A stretch of 64,000 bases of DNA from Hyphomicrobium sp. CS1GBMeth3 (GCF_900117455.1 NZ_FPHO01000002.1:186001-250000); one strand, 5' to 3'. Counted from the stretch's first letter, positions 41,002 to 50,586 are shown. Notes: generated from the sequence alone by a model not told the origin. Program-made: numbers and translations.

Positions 41002-41907
41002 CTAGTCCTTCGCCGCCGGCTCATCGAGTGTTTTGCCAAGGCGCCCTGCGAGATCCTGCGTGAACTGCCAGGCAACGCGGCCCGACCGGCCGCCGCGTGT
41101 CACGCTCCATTCCAACGCTTCGCGCACCAGCTCCTCGCGCGCAATCGGCAGAGCAAAGTGTGCCGCGTAGCCTTGCACCATGGCCAGGAACTCGTCCTGG
41201 CTGCAGTTGTGGAAGCCGAGCCAGAGACCGAAACGGTCTGACAGCGAGACCTTCTCTTCCACGGCCTCCGATGGATTGATCGCCGTCGAACGCTCGTTGT
41301 CGACCATGTCGCGCGGCATCAGGTGGCGACGGTTAGAGGTTGCGTAAAAGAGCACGTTCGACGGGCGGCCCTCGATGCCGCCTTCGAGCACCGCCTTCAG
41401 CGATTTGTAGCTCGTGTCGTCACGGTCGAAGGAGAGGTCGTCGCAGAAGACGATGAAGCGGTGCGGAGCGTCGCGCAGCATGGACAGCGCGGCGGGGAGC
41501 GTCGCGATGTCCTCGCGGTGAATCTCGATCAGCTTGAGCCCGGCTGCTGCTTTGCCTTTCCCCTTGCGCTTTGCAAGCGCGGCCTGTGCCTCGGCGTGCG
41601 CCGCCTTCACGAGGCTAGACTTGCCCATGCCGCGGGCGCCCCAAAGCAGGGCGTTGTTGGCGGGCAGGCCCTCCGCGAAGCGGTGCGTGTTGTCGAGCAG
41701 CTGGCGGGCTGCGCCGTCGATGCCTCTCAACAGCTGAAGCGGCACCCGATTGACGGTCGGGACGGGCTGAAAGCCGAGCGTCGCAGCCTGCCAGACGAAC
41801 GCGTCGGCGTCGTCAAAGCGCGGAGCCGTGGGCGGGGGCGGTACCAAGCGCTCCAGCGCGGCGGCAATGCGATCGAGGCGGGCGGCGAGGTCCAGGTCCG
41901 AGCTCAT
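41002..41907 (-). CDS. DUF815 AAA-type ATPase
   Basis: 301 residues of the DUF815 family of AAA-like P-loop ATPases. Walker A is GARGMGKSSLV (about residue 90). Walker B is in RFIVFCDDLSFD, followed by a sensor region LFYATSNRRHLMPRDM. The C-terminus has RSGRVAWQFTQDLAGRLG. Cellular function is not established. It is typically found, as here, between the LysM/M23 gene and yajC in Hyphomicrobiales, divergent from yajC with a 285-base gap that holds no gene I can support. Confidence 0.9.
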   Translation of the reverse strand: MSSDLDLAARLDRIAAALERLVPPPPTAPRFDDADAFVWQAATLGFQPVPTVNRVPLQLLRGIDGAARQLLDNTHRFAEGLPANNALLWGARGMGKSSLVKAAHAEAQAALAKRKGKGKAAAGLKLIEIHREDIATLPAALSMLRDAPHRFIVFCDDLSFDRDDTSYKSLKAVLEGGIEGRPSNVLFYATSNRRHLMPRDMVDNERSTAINPSEAVEEKVSLSDRFGLWLGFHNCSQDEFLAMVQGYAAHFALPIAREELVREALEWSVTRGGRSGRVAWQFTQDLAGRLGKTLDEPAAKD

Positions 41908-42192
41908 GATTAGGTTTGCTTTGTATTTCAGGCTTTTGGCGGGCGTGTCGCAGGCGACCGCCGGCCTTTTCGCCGACGCTCCGGCCCTCTATACTCCGGA
42001 TAGCGCCCAGCGGGCCATAGCACGTCTCGACGAGGTATTCGCGAGCCGCGTGCGAGGGTTGCAAAGCGGGGCCCGCCCACTATAGTCGCGCCGAACTTTG
42101 GCGGCGGCTTGCGGGGAGATTTCGCCCGGCAGGGCTCGTCGCGTTTTGCGTCATCCAAACCATACCGGCGATCCTGCAAGGACCAGTCCCAC

Positions 42193-42537
42193 ATGTTCAT
42201 CTCTTCGGCCTACGCACAGACCAGCAGCCCCCTATCGGATCCGTTTACCGGGCTCCTCATTCCGATGCTGCTGATGGTGCTCATCTTCTACTTCCTGGTG
42301 ATCCGGCCGCAGAGCCAGCGCCAGAAGCAGCATCGCGAGATGGTCGATAAGGTGCGCCGCGGGGATACCGTGGTGACCTCCGGCGGCTTCATCGGCAAGG
42401 TGGCGCGTGTGCCGGACAACTCGGATGAGATCGAGGTCGATCTGTCGGATACGCTCAAGGTTCGCGTGCTCAAGAGCACGCTCATCGACGTACGTTCGAA
42501 GAGCGAGCCCGTGAAGGACGCCACCGTCGCGAAATAA
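42193..42537 (+). CDS. yajC: Preprotein translocase subunit YajC
   Basis: Small accessory subunit of the SecDF-YajC complex, 114 residues. A short N-terminus with AYAQ is followed by one membrane span (LLIPMLLMVLIFYFLVI), the family signature RPQSQRQKQHREMV, and a compact SH3-like part with GDTVVTSGGFIGKV. The ATG at 42193 fits the family; the frame upstream has no support. First gene of yajC-secD-secF. Confidence 0.95.
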   Translation: MFISSAYAQTSSPLSDPFTGLLIPMLLMVLIFYFLVIRPQSQRQKQHREMVDKVRRGDTVVTSGGFIGKVARVPDNSDEIEVDLSDTLKVRVLKSTLIDVRSKSEPVKDATVAK

Positions 42538-42602
42538 GTTTGAGAGGCAGGGCGCCCCAGACGCGCCCGCACTCGACGTTTAGGGGATAGGTTCGTTCCG
42601 CC

Positions 42603-44240
42603 ATGCTGCATTTCGAGCGTTGGAAGATCTTCGCGATCGTGGCGACGGTGTTCGTCGGTATCCTGTTCGCGCTGCCCAACTTCTTCTCAAAGGAGACGGT
42701 GGAGTCGTGGCCGAACTTCCTGCCCAAGCGGCAGATGCCGCTCGGCCTCGACCTGCAGGGTGGTGCGCATCTGCTGCTTGCTCTTGATCAGAAGGAGCTG
42801 CGCACGGATTGGTTGAACAATCTGCGCGAGGACGCGCGCCGGAGATTGCGTGAGGCCAAAATCGGATTCTCCGCGATCGGTGTCGCGGGGGATGCCGTGC
42901 AGGTGCGTCTCGTCAAGCCGGAGGAGACGGACAGAGCAATCACCGAGCTCAAGAAGATCATTCAGCCCATCGGCAACCTGATGATGGGCACGGCGCGTAA
43001 CGATACCGAGGTCGAACGCGGCAACGAGCCGGGGCTCATTCTGTTGCGGCCGACCGAATTCGGAATCCAGGAGCGGCTCTCGCATGCGGCTGCCGCCTCC
43101 ATCGAGACCATCAACCGGCGCGTCAATGCACTCGGCACAGCGGAATCGACCGTCGTGCAGCAGGGCCGCGACCGCGTGCTCGTCCAATACCCAGGCCTGT
43201 CCGACACGACGCAGCTCAAGGAGTTGATCGGCAAGACGGCCAAGCTGTCGTTCCATGCCGTGCATCCGACCGTGACGGCTGACGAGGCGAAGCTGTCGCG
43301 CGCGCCGCCCGGCTACCGGATCTATGAGGCGGCCGAGGAGGAGGAAGGATACCAGTCGGCGTACGTGCTGCAGGACGTGGCGGTGGTGCAAGGCGACGAC
43401 CTGGTGGATGCGCAACCCGCTTTCGATCAGCAGACCAACGCGCCGATCATCACCTTCCGCTTCAATCAGTCGGGCGCGCGCAAGTTCGGCAACTTCTCAA
43501 AGTCACACGTGGGCGAGCCGTTTGCCATTGTCCTCGACGACAAGGTGATCTCGGCGCCTGTAATCCGCGAGGCGATCCTCGGCGGCTCGGGCCAGATCTC
43601 GGGCAACTTCACGGTCGAGAGCGCCAACAACCTCGCCATTCAGTTGCGCTCTGGCGCGCTGCCGGCGAAACTCACGATCGTCGAGGAGCGCACGGTCGGG
43701 CCGTCGCTCGGTGCTGACAGCATCGAGGCGGGCAAGCTTGCGGGTATTGTTGGGCTCGTCGGCACGCTCGCGGTGACGGTTTTCGTGTACGGCACGTTCG
43801 GTGTCTACGCGGTTATCGGCCTGCTTGTGCACGGCTTTCTCATTCTTGGCCTGATGTCGGCGATCGGTACGACGCTGACACTGCCCGGCATCGCGGGTTT
43901 CGTGCTCACCATCGCCATGGCGGTCGACGCGAACGTGCTGATCTACGAGCGCATCCGCGAAGAGCTGAGAGCAGGACGAACGCCGGTGGCCGCGATCGAG
44001 ACAGGCTTCCGTCGCGCGTTCACGACAATCATCGACAGTCAGCTCACCACGCTGGCCGCTGCCTTGATCATGTTCTGGCTGGGCTCCGGGCCGATCCGCG
44101 GTTTCGCCGTGACGCTGTCGCTCGGTATCCTGACGTCCGTGTTCGCGGCGGTCACGGTGACACGGTTGCTGGTCGCCATGTGGCTTAAAAATGCGCTTAA
44201 GGGCGCCAAGCGGACGACGTCGGTCTCTGTTCCGATTTAG
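42603..44240 (+). CDS. secD: Protein translocase subunit SecD
   Basis: Membrane subunit that uses proton motive force to pull exported proteins through the Sec channel. 545 residues. One N-terminal span is followed by the D1 motif LGLDLQGGAHLLLALD, a large periplasmic P1 region (about 60-360), and five C-terminal spans with VLTIAMAVDANVLIYERIRE (D4) and FRRAFTTIIDSQLTTL. It precedes secF by 15 bases and is probably cotranscribed with yajC and secF. Confidence 0.97.
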   Translation: MLHFERWKIFAIVATVFVGILFALPNFFSKETVESWPNFLPKRQMPLGLDLQGGAHLLLALDQKELRTDWLNNLREDARRRLREAKIGFSAIGVAGDAVQVRLVKPEETDRAITELKKIIQPIGNLMMGTARNDTEVERGNEPGLILLRPTEFGIQERLSHAAAASIETINRRVNALGTAESTVVQQGRDRVLVQYPGLSDTTQLKELIGKTAKLSFHAVHPTVTADEAKLSRAPPGYRIYEAAEEEEGYQSAYVLQDVAVVQGDDLVDAQPAFDQQTNAPIITFRFNQSGARKFGNFSKSHVGEPFAIVLDDKVISAPVIREAILGGSGQISGNFTVESANNLAIQLRSGALPAKLTIVEERTVGPSLGADSIEAGKLAGIVGLVGTLAVTVFVYGTFGVYAVIGLLVHGFLILGLMSAIGTTLTLPGIAGFVLTIAMAVDANVLIYERIREELRAGRTPVAAIETGFRRAFTTIIDSQLTTLAAALIMFWLGSGPIRGFAVTLSLGILTSVFAAVTVTRLLVAMWLKNALKGAKRTTSVSVPI

Positions 44241-44255
44241 GGAAGGTCTAACTCC

Positions 44256-45230
44256 ATGTTTCTGGTGCCCGATTTCAAGGGTCACGACTTCTTTCCACAC
44301 GGCATGCGGTTGCCGTTCATGCGGTTCAAGCTGCCGTGCTTGATCGCGTCAGTCGTGTTTTCCGTGCTCTCGATCGTGCTGATCTCTGTCAACGGCTTCA
44401 ACTACGGCGTCGACTTCAAGGGCGGCTCGATGATCGAAGTCCGTGCCAAAACCGGCAGCGCCGACGTTAGCGACATGCGCTCGACGCTCTCGGGGCTGGG
44501 GCTCGGAGATGTTCAGATCCAGAGCTTAGATACGCAGGGTGATGTGCTTATTCGCGTCGAGCAGCAGCCGGGCGAGGAAGAGGCGCAGCAGGCTGCGGCG
44601 AAGAAGGTGCTCGAGGCGCTTGGTCCGGATTTCGAGCTCAGGCGGATCGAGGTGGTCGGTCCTGCCGTTTCCAGTGAGCTTAGGACCACTGGTCTTATCG
44701 CCGTTATTGCCTCGATGGTGGCTATCGTCCTGTACGTCTGGTTCCGCTTCGAATGGCAATTCTCTGTCGGCGTCGTCGTAGGACTCATACACGACGTTCT
44801 GATTACGGCAGGCGTGTTCTCGCTGTTCTGGCTGCAGTTTGATCTTTCGATCGTTGCGGCGCTGCTCACCATTCTCGGGTATTCGGTCAACGACTCCGTC
44901 GTCGTGGCCGATCGTATCCGCGAGAACCTGCGCAAGTACAAGAAGATGCCGTTGAACGAACTGCTTAACGTGTCGATTAACGAGACGCTTTCACGCACTA
45001 TTCTGACCGGTGTGACGACGTTGATCGTGCTCTTTGCGCTGTTCTTCCTTGGCGGGGAGGTGATCCGGAACTTCACGTTCTGCATGCTGTTCGGCGTGGT
45101 ACTTGGCACGTACTCCTCCGTCTTCATCTCGGCGCCTCTGATCGACTATCTCGGCATTACGCGCGACTGGAGCGGTGATGCCGTGAAGGCACCCCCGAGT
45201 GCCGGTAAGCAGGCGGCAACGGGCTCTTAA
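44256..45230 (+). CDS. secF: Protein translocase subunit SecF
   Basis: Six-span partner of SecD, 324 residues. The N-terminal motif is NYGVDFKGGSMIEV. The later spans include ILGYSVNDSVVVADRIREN, the SecF equivalent of the SecD D4 motif, and NETLSRTILTGVTTLIVL. A GGGAAGG ribosome-binding site lies about eight bases before the ATG. The Mth938-domain gene begins 19 bases after the stop. Confidence 0.97.
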   Translation: MFLVPDFKGHDFFPHGMRLPFMRFKLPCLIASVVFSVLSIVLISVNGFNYGVDFKGGSMIEVRAKTGSADVSDMRSTLSGLGLGDVQIQSLDTQGDVLIRVEQQPGEEEAQQAAAKKVLEALGPDFELRRIEVVGPAVSSELRTTGLIAVIASMVAIVLYVWFRFEWQFSVGVVVGLIHDVLITAGVFSLFWLQFDLSIVAALLTILGYSVNDSVVVADRIRENLRKYKKMPLNELLNVSINETLSRTILTGVTTLIVLFALFFLGGEVIRNFTFCMLFGVVLGTYSSVFISAPLIDYLGITRDWSGDAVKAPPSAGKQAATGS

Positions 45231-45249
45231 GCCATCGAAGGCGGTTCCC

Positions 45250-45624
45250 ATGAGGGCACGTGCGCATCTTCCGCAGCAGGTGCCCATCGATGCCTACGGT
45301 AACGGCGGGTTCCGCTTCGGCGGCATGAGCCACAAGGGCTCGATCCTGTGTCTCCCTACCGGCATCTGGGCGTGGTCGGTCGCGAGTGTCGAGTCGCTCG
45401 ATGTGACCTCGTTCGGCGAGGTGCTGGCGCTGCGTGACCAGCTTTCGTTGTTCTTTCTCGGCACTGGAACGGCGCTCCTACCGACACCGCGCGACGTGCG
45501 CGTGGCTTTCGGAGATGCAGGCGTCGCGCTCGAGGCCATGGATACGGGCGCAGCGGCGCGCACCTATAATATGCTACTTGCTGAAGGGCGGCAGGTCGGT
45601 GCCGCGCTGATCGCGGTGGCGTGA
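45250..45624 (+). CDS. Mth938-domain protein (NDUFAF3 family)
   Basis: 124 residues with an Mth938-like (DUF498) alpha/beta fold: IDAYGNGGFRFGGMSHKGSI, TGIWAWSV and LFFLGTGTALLPTP are the conserved blocks. In mitochondria the homologue NDUFAF3 is a complex I assembly factor. The bacterial function is not proven. The gene follows secF and precedes a phytoene-synthase-like gene, the homologue of another complex I assembly factor. The longer frame overlapping secF was dropped in favour of the ATG at 45250. Confidence 0.87.
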   Translation: MRARAHLPQQVPIDAYGNGGFRFGGMSHKGSILCLPTGIWAWSVASVESLDVTSFGEVLALRDQLSLFFLGTGTALLPTPRDVRVAFGDAGVALEAMDTGAAARTYNMLLAEGRQVGAALIAVA

Positions 45625-45637
45625 GAGAGCGCTTGCG

Positions 45638-46513
45638 ATGAGCGATCCCGGTACGCGGATCTCCGAACAGGCGGCTGCCGCGCCCGAGCCCGTGCAAGCG
45701 GTTCTCGAGTCGGCGCGCAGGTATGCGCGTGATCGCTATCTCTCGGCGTTGCTGGCGCCGCCGGCCGCGCGGAGCGATCTTGTGATTCTCGCTGCGTATC
45801 TGGGTGAGGTCGCGCGCATCCCGTTGCTCACACAGGAAGCCGGCATTGCCGAGATCCGTTTGCAGTGGTGGCGGGATGCGCTCGCGGCTTCCGGCCCATC
45901 CGGGCATCCGGTTGCGGACGCTGTCCGCGACGTGCAGCACCGCCGGGGGCTTGACCCTGCTCTCGTCGCCATGCCGATCGAGGGCACGTCACGCGAGCTC
46001 TACGAGGATGGCATCGTGGATGCTCAAGGCCTCGAAGACTACGCTGCGGAGACGGATGGTGCGGCCGTCCGGCTTGCGCTTGCGATCTTGGACAGCGTCG
46101 AAGACCCCCATGCCGCCCGGCTCACCGAAGGTGCCGGTCGCGCTCTGGCTTTCACGCGGCTTGCGCTCGCCTTGCCGCAACATCTGGCCCACGGTCGGTT
46201 GCCGCTGCCCGCAACATTCCTCGGCTCCGAGCGCGATCCGCGCGGGGCGGCGCCGGCGGAAGCCCGTGCAGTCATAGGGGTGCTTCTCTCGCGTCTCGAA
46301 ACCGAAGCGCTAGGCGCTCGCGCGGACGTGCGGGGCCTGCTCGCCAGGGTTGAACGCCGGGTTTTCCCTGCAATTCTCCCGCTTTGCCTTGTTCGGCCCT
46401 ATTTCAAGGCCATCATGGCGCCAAAGCGGGATGTTCTCGTCGACCTCGCGGATATCTCTCCGCTGGGACGTGTGATGAGACTGTGGTTCGCTCACTGGCG
46501 GGGGCAGATTTAA
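45638..46513 (+). CDS. Squalene/phytoene synthase-like protein (NDUFAF6 family, probably non-catalytic)
   Basis: 291 residues of the trans-isoprenyl diphosphate synthase fold. The helix normally bearing the first Asp-rich motif reads LAAYLGEVARIPLL, and QWWRDALA follows. The second motif region reads ELYEDGIVDAQGLEDYAAET and lacks the full DxxxD pattern. This suggests loss of prenyl-diphosphate metal binding, as in mitochondrial NDUFAF6, a complex I assembly factor. It begins 13 bases after the Mth938-domain gene. True isoprenoid synthesis cannot be excluded from sequence alone. Confidence 0.82.
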   Translation: MSDPGTRISEQAAAAPEPVQAVLESARRYARDRYLSALLAPPAARSDLVILAAYLGEVARIPLLTQEAGIAEIRLQWWRDALAASGPSGHPVADAVRDVQHRRGLDPALVAMPIEGTSRELYEDGIVDAQGLEDYAAETDGAAVRLALAILDSVEDPHAARLTEGAGRALAFTRLALALPQHLAHGRLPLPATFLGSERDPRGAAPAEARAVIGVLLSRLETEALGARADVRGLLARVERRVFPAILPLCLVRPYFKAIMAPKRDVLVDLADISPLGRVMRLWFAHWRGQI

Positions 46514-46554
46514 GCCGGTCGAGCGGAGATCGTCTGGAACCTGAGCGAGGCAAG

Positions 46555-48651
46555 GTGCGGCTTTTCGTTTGCTCACTCGTGACGGCGGTCGTTCTGGCTG
46601 GCGCGGCTGCCGCGCAGCCTGTCGACGATGCCTACCGCCCGCCACCTATTCCGGATGCGGGCGGGTTCCGTCAGTATCAAGATCCGGCCGAAGCGCCTTC
46701 CACGCATCCGTCTCGTACACCCTCGTCGATCGGCGACGCTATCGATCCTCTGCTTGCGCCCCCCTCGTTCTATCGCGAGGCACCGCCGCCGCCGGCCGTG
46801 GAGATCGAATGGCGGGTCGAGAATCCCTTCCGGTTCTTCGTCGATCCGAAAGATACCGAGGTGCATCGGGCGACGTATCTTTCGCTGAGTCCCGAGCAGC
46901 GCGAGTCCGCGCCCGTGCTCGCGTCCGAGCATGCGCTTGCGCGCCGGCACGAGTCGGGCTGGGCGGAGAGCATGTACCGCAAGACGTGCTGGGCCGGATC
47001 GCGCAACCGCTACGTCTGTCCGGACAAGAGCGATTACGTCAACCCGCAGTCTCACCGCGTCGTGGTGACTCTCAAGGGCGTCGTCGAGCCCGACCTCGAT
47101 TGCCGCTGGGTGTCGGCCGAGCTTCGCGAACCCGGCGAGCAAGCGGGCGCGGAAAGCGCAATCACGCAACCGTGCGGCGCGCCCATCGTTCTGACCGCGC
47201 CTTATCCGACCGGTCTCGCCGTGCGTGTCGAAATCGGAGGCATGGCGGTTGCCTCGACTGAGGTCAAGGTCACGGACCTGTTCGTGATTGGCATCGGTGA
47301 CAGCTTCGGGTCGGGCGAGGGAAACCCGGATGTGCCGGTTCGTTTTTCGCCGGAGCGCACTGTCGAGTACGGAAAGGGCGGCGGGGGAAGCGGCGATCTC
47401 ACCGGCTATCCGGCGCGGGCGGGCTCGTGGAAGCAGATCGGTGATGCCAAGTTTTTGGAGGGTAATGCGCGTTGGCTCGATCAAGCCTGCCACCGCTCGC
47501 TCTACTCCTATCAGCTTCGTGTCGCGCTGGGGCTCGCGGTGGAGGATCCGCACCGCGCCGTGACGTATGCCGGCTTTGCCTGCTCGGGTGCCGAGGTCAC
47601 GTGGGGCCTCTTCCTGCGCTACAAGGGCAACGAGTGGGTGCCGAACCCGCCCGATCTGTCGCAGATTTCCGCTGCCGCCGACGCGCAATGCGGGAAGCAG
47701 GATGCGCCCAAGGTCGATATGCCCGAGGCGTATCACATGAACGGCGTCATTCCCGAGCTGCAGGGCGGGCTCACCCTCGATAAGTGTCCGGTGGAGAAGG
47801 CGCGCAAGATCGACCTCGTGCTGGTGTCGATCGGCGGCAACGACATCGGCTTTGCGCGCCTCGTGGCCAACGCGGTGCTCGCCGACAGCTCGCTCGTACG
47901 CAGCCTCGGCGGCTGGTTCGGGCAGGTGCACGGCAACCGCGAGAGCCAGGAACTGCTGACGCGCCTCGATCAACGCTACAAGGCGTTGAACCGGGCATTG
48001 CACGGCATCCTGCATGTGCCGTGGCAGGAGAGCGACCGCATCATTATGACCGCGTATCCGCCATTCGCGCTGCTCGACGATGCAGGCAACATGTGCCGGG
48101 ACGGTACCGCGGGCATGGAAGTGTTCAGCGAATTTCGCATCACGCAGAAGGCGGCGCTGTCGAGTTCGTGGCTCGCGGACAAGCTCGACCGGGTCATGAA
48201 GCAAAGCGCGAAGGCGCACGGCTGGACGTATGCCGACGTGCATCGCAGCACATTCATCGGGCGCGGCTTGTGTGCGGGGCATTCGAACGGGCTCGGGCCG
48301 CTCGTCGACGATCTTCGGCTGCCGAGGCTCCGGAATGGAATCTGGCAGCCCTACAATCCGGTGCACTACCAGCCCTATGCGGCGCGGCTGCGCTGGTTCC
48401 GCACGCCGAACGATGCGTTCCTGACCGGCAACTTCCATGCTGCGGGCTCGGTGATGCAGAACGTGCTCAAGCTGCAGAGCTTCTCCTGGTTCCAGGTGCT
48501 GCTCGCTGCGACCTATGGCGGTGCGTTCCATCCTTCCGCGGAGGGGCATGCGGCGATGGCGGATGCGGCGCTCCTGCGGGCGCGCGCGGTTCTCGCGCGG
48601 CATGGCCAGCACTCGGCGTCGACGCCTGAGGCCGTGAGCGCCGTGCCTTAA
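46555..48651 (+). CDS. Large secreted SGNH/GDSL hydrolase-like protein
   Basis: 698 residues with signal peptide (FVCSLVTAVVLAGAAAAQ). Residues about 25-240 are a proline-rich start and a beta-rich module. From about 245 an SGNH hydrolase domain begins: block I FVIGIGDSFGSGEGN with the Ser nucleophile, block III SIGGNDIGFARL near 428, and the catalytic Asp/His region FHPSAEGHAAM near 658. Such enzymes are esterases, lipases or acyl-glycan deacetylases; the substrate here is unknown. It is much longer than simple GDSL enzymes. The GTG at 46555, with GAGCGAGG five bases upstream, fits the signal peptide; the longest frame overlaps the preceding gene. Confidence 0.82.
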   Translation: MRLFVCSLVTAVVLAGAAAAQPVDDAYRPPPIPDAGGFRQYQDPAEAPSTHPSRTPSSIGDAIDPLLAPPSFYREAPPPPAVEIEWRVENPFRFFVDPKDTEVHRATYLSLSPEQRESAPVLASEHALARRHESGWAESMYRKTCWAGSRNRYVCPDKSDYVNPQSHRVVVTLKGVVEPDLDCRWVSAELREPGEQAGAESAITQPCGAPIVLTAPYPTGLAVRVEIGGMAVASTEVKVTDLFVIGIGDSFGSGEGNPDVPVRFSPERTVEYGKGGGGSGDLTGYPARAGSWKQIGDAKFLEGNARWLDQACHRSLYSYQLRVALGLAVEDPHRAVTYAGFACSGAEVTWGLFLRYKGNEWVPNPPDLSQISAAADAQCGKQDAPKVDMPEAYHMNGVIPELQGGLTLDKCPVEKARKIDLVLVSIGGNDIGFARLVANAVLADSSLVRSLGGWFGQVHGNRESQELLTRLDQRYKALNRALHGILHVPWQESDRIIMTAYPPFALLDDAGNMCRDGTAGMEVFSEFRITQKAALSSSWLADKLDRVMKQSAKAHGWTYADVHRSTFIGRGLCAGHSNGLGPLVDDLRLPRLRNGIWQPYNPVHYQPYAARLRWFRTPNDAFLTGNFHAAGSVMQNVLKLQSFSWFQVLLAATYGGAFHPSAEGHAAMADAALLRARAVLARHGQHSASTPEAVSAVP

Positions 48652-48669
48652 GTTTCGCTGCGCGCGCTG

Positions 48670-50586
48670 TTACTCGGCGGCTTCGCTGCCGAACTGAAGC
48701 TCGGAGAGGCGTGCATAAAGGCCGCTTTGCTTGGCAAGCTCGGCGTGCCTGCCGCTTTCGACGATGCGACCCTTGTCCAGCACGAGGATGCGGTCTGCGT
48801 TCTGCACCGTCGACAGGCGATGGGCGACGACGATGGTCGTCCGTCCCTTGGTCAGGGTTTCGAGCGCGCGCTGCACCGCAATCTCGTTCTCGGTGTCGAG
48901 CGCGCTCGTTGCCTCGTCGAGCAGCAGGATCGGCGCATCCTTCAGGATGGCGCGGGCGATGGCGATACGCTGGCGCTGACCGCCTGAGAGCGAGACGCCG
49001 CGCTCGCCCAGGCGTGTGTCGTAGCCGTTCGGCAGGGCGCGAATGAAGCCATCAGCCTGAGCGGCAACCGCGGCGCGTATGACGTCCGCCTCGCTGGCGC
49101 CGGGCGTGCCGTAGCGAATGTTCTCGGCCACCGTGTCGGCGAACAGCGCCACCTCCTGCGGGACGAGCGCCGTCACGCCGCGCAACTCGTCGAGGGCGAC
49201 TGTCGAGATATCGACGCCGTCGATCAGCACATGGCCGCCAGTCGGATCGTAGAAACGCAGGATCAGGTTGAGGATGGTCGACTTGCCGGCACCCGAAGGG
49301 CCGACGAGGGCGATACGCTCGCCTGGCGCGACGCGGAACGAGACGCCCTCGAGCGCCGGTGTGTCGGGGCGGCTCACGTAGCCGAAGCGGACGGCGCGGA
49401 ACTCGATCTCGCCTTTGACGGGCCTCGGCAACGGGACCGGGTTTGCGGGTGACTTGATCTCGGGCGCGATGGTCAGGAACTCGGTGATGCGCTCGGCCGC
49501 GCCGGCTGCCTGCGTGGTCTCGCCCCAGACCTCGGACAGCTCGCCCAGTGCGCTTGCTGCCAACAGGGCGTAGATCACGAACTGACTGAGGCGGCCTGCC
49601 GTCATCTCGCCGCTGACCACGGCGGCCGAGCCATACCACAGTACGCCGACGATGCTCGAGACGACGAGCAGGATGACGAGGCCGGTCAAGCCGGCGCGGG
49701 CGAACAGACGGCTCTTGGCGGCGGAGAAGGCGCGCTCGCAGGCGGTGGCGAAGCGGCGCGAGACCGCCTCCTCGTGGCCGAACGCCTGCATGGTGCGCAC
49801 GGCTGCAAGGTTCTCGGCTGCGTACGCCGAAGCTTCGGCGAGCGTATCCTGCGCGGTGCGCGAGAGACGGCGCACCGTGCGCCCGTATCCGATCAGCGGC
49901 AGCACGATGATCGGGATCGCAATCAGCACCAGCAGCGATAGGCCCGGACTCGTGATCAGCATCATCACGAAGGCGCCGATCAGCATGATGGTGTTGCGCA
50001 GCGCTTGGGAGATCGCCGAGCCTGCGACGGCTTTGATCTGCGTGGTGTCGGCCGTGAGGCGGCTCATCACCTCGCCCGAATGTGTGCGGTCGTAGAAGTC
50101 GGGGCCGAGGCGCGCCAGATGCGCGAACACGTCGGAGCGCAGGTCCGCGACCACGCGCTCGCCGATCCAGTTGACGAGGAAGAAGCGGGAGGCGCTGGCT
50201 ACTGCCAGCACCGCTCCGATCACGATCATCATCATGAAATACTGGTCGATCATGGCGCTGTCCTGGGCGCCAAAGCCGTGGTCGATGATGCGGCGGACCG
50301 CCATCGGCACGGCGAGCATCGCGAGTGCTGAGACGATCAGAGCTATGCCTGCGCCGACGAGGGGGCCGGGATGGCGGAGCAAATACGGTTTGAGGGCAAG
50401 CAGCGGACGCAGCGACCGGCGGCCAGATGCGTCCTGCTCGTCGTCAGAGGAGGGTGGGGAAGCCTGCCCGACTGCAGGCAGAGCCCCGGGGTTTTCCTGC
50501 CGGCTCACGTTTCGGTCTTTCGCGTTGGGCATTTCCTCGCCGCGCCCATTTGGGCACTTATTATTTTTCGGGACCATGCGCGACAT
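48670..50586 (-). CDS. ABC exporter, fused permease-ATPase (MsbA/LapB-like half transporter)
   Basis: 638 residues. A charged N-terminus of about 50 residues precedes six membrane spans (about 65-350), among them VGAGIALIVSALAMLAVPMAV. The nucleotide-binding domain shows Walker A GPSGAGKSTILNL, signature LSGGQRQRIAIARAI, Walker B ILLLDEATSALD and an H-loop VVAHRLSTV. Works as a dimer; substrate class (lipid, peptide or drug) is not readable. ATGs at 50586, 50577 and 50532 are possible starts. It is divergent from rpmE, a neighbourhood often seen in Hyphomicrobiales. Confidence 0.9.
   Translation of the reverse strand: MSRMVPKNNKCPNGRGEEMPNAKDRNVSRQENPGALPAVGQASPPSSDDEQDASGRRSLRPLLALKPYLLRHPGPLVGAGIALIVSALAMLAVPMAVRRIIDHGFGAQDSAMIDQYFMMMIVIGAVLAVASASRFFLVNWIGERVVADLRSDVFAHLARLGPDFYDRTHSGEVMSRLTADTTQIKAVAGSAISQALRNTIMLIGAFVMMLITSPGLSLLVLIAIPIIVLPLIGYGRTVRRLSRTAQDTLAEASAYAAENLAAVRTMQAFGHEEAVSRRFATACERAFSAAKSRLFARAGLTGLVILLVVSSIVGVLWYGSAAVVSGEMTAGRLSQFVIYALLAASALGELSEVWGETTQAAGAAERITEFLTIAPEIKSPANPVPLPRPVKGEIEFRAVRFGYVSRPDTPALEGVSFRVAPGERIALVGPSGAGKSTILNLILRFYDPTGGHVLIDGVDISTVALDELRGVTALVPQEVALFADTVAENIRYGTPGASEADVIRAAVAAQADGFIRALPNGYDTRLGERGVSLSGGQRQRIAIARAILKDAPILLLDEATSALDTENEIAVQRALETLTKGRTTIVVAHRLSTVQNADRILVLDKGRIVESGRHAELAKQSGLYARLSELQFGSEAAE

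Noticed and set aside
44203..44219. TTAA pair at the end of secD considered as a CtrA site
   Set aside because: The spacer is eight bases, not seven, and it lies inside coding sequence.
46573..48612. Antisense open frame of 679 codons opposite the SGNH hydrolase
   Set aside because: Its translation is rich in R and H without any domain, and the plus strand carries clear SGNH motifs and a signal peptide. High-GC codon bias routinely opens such shadow frames.
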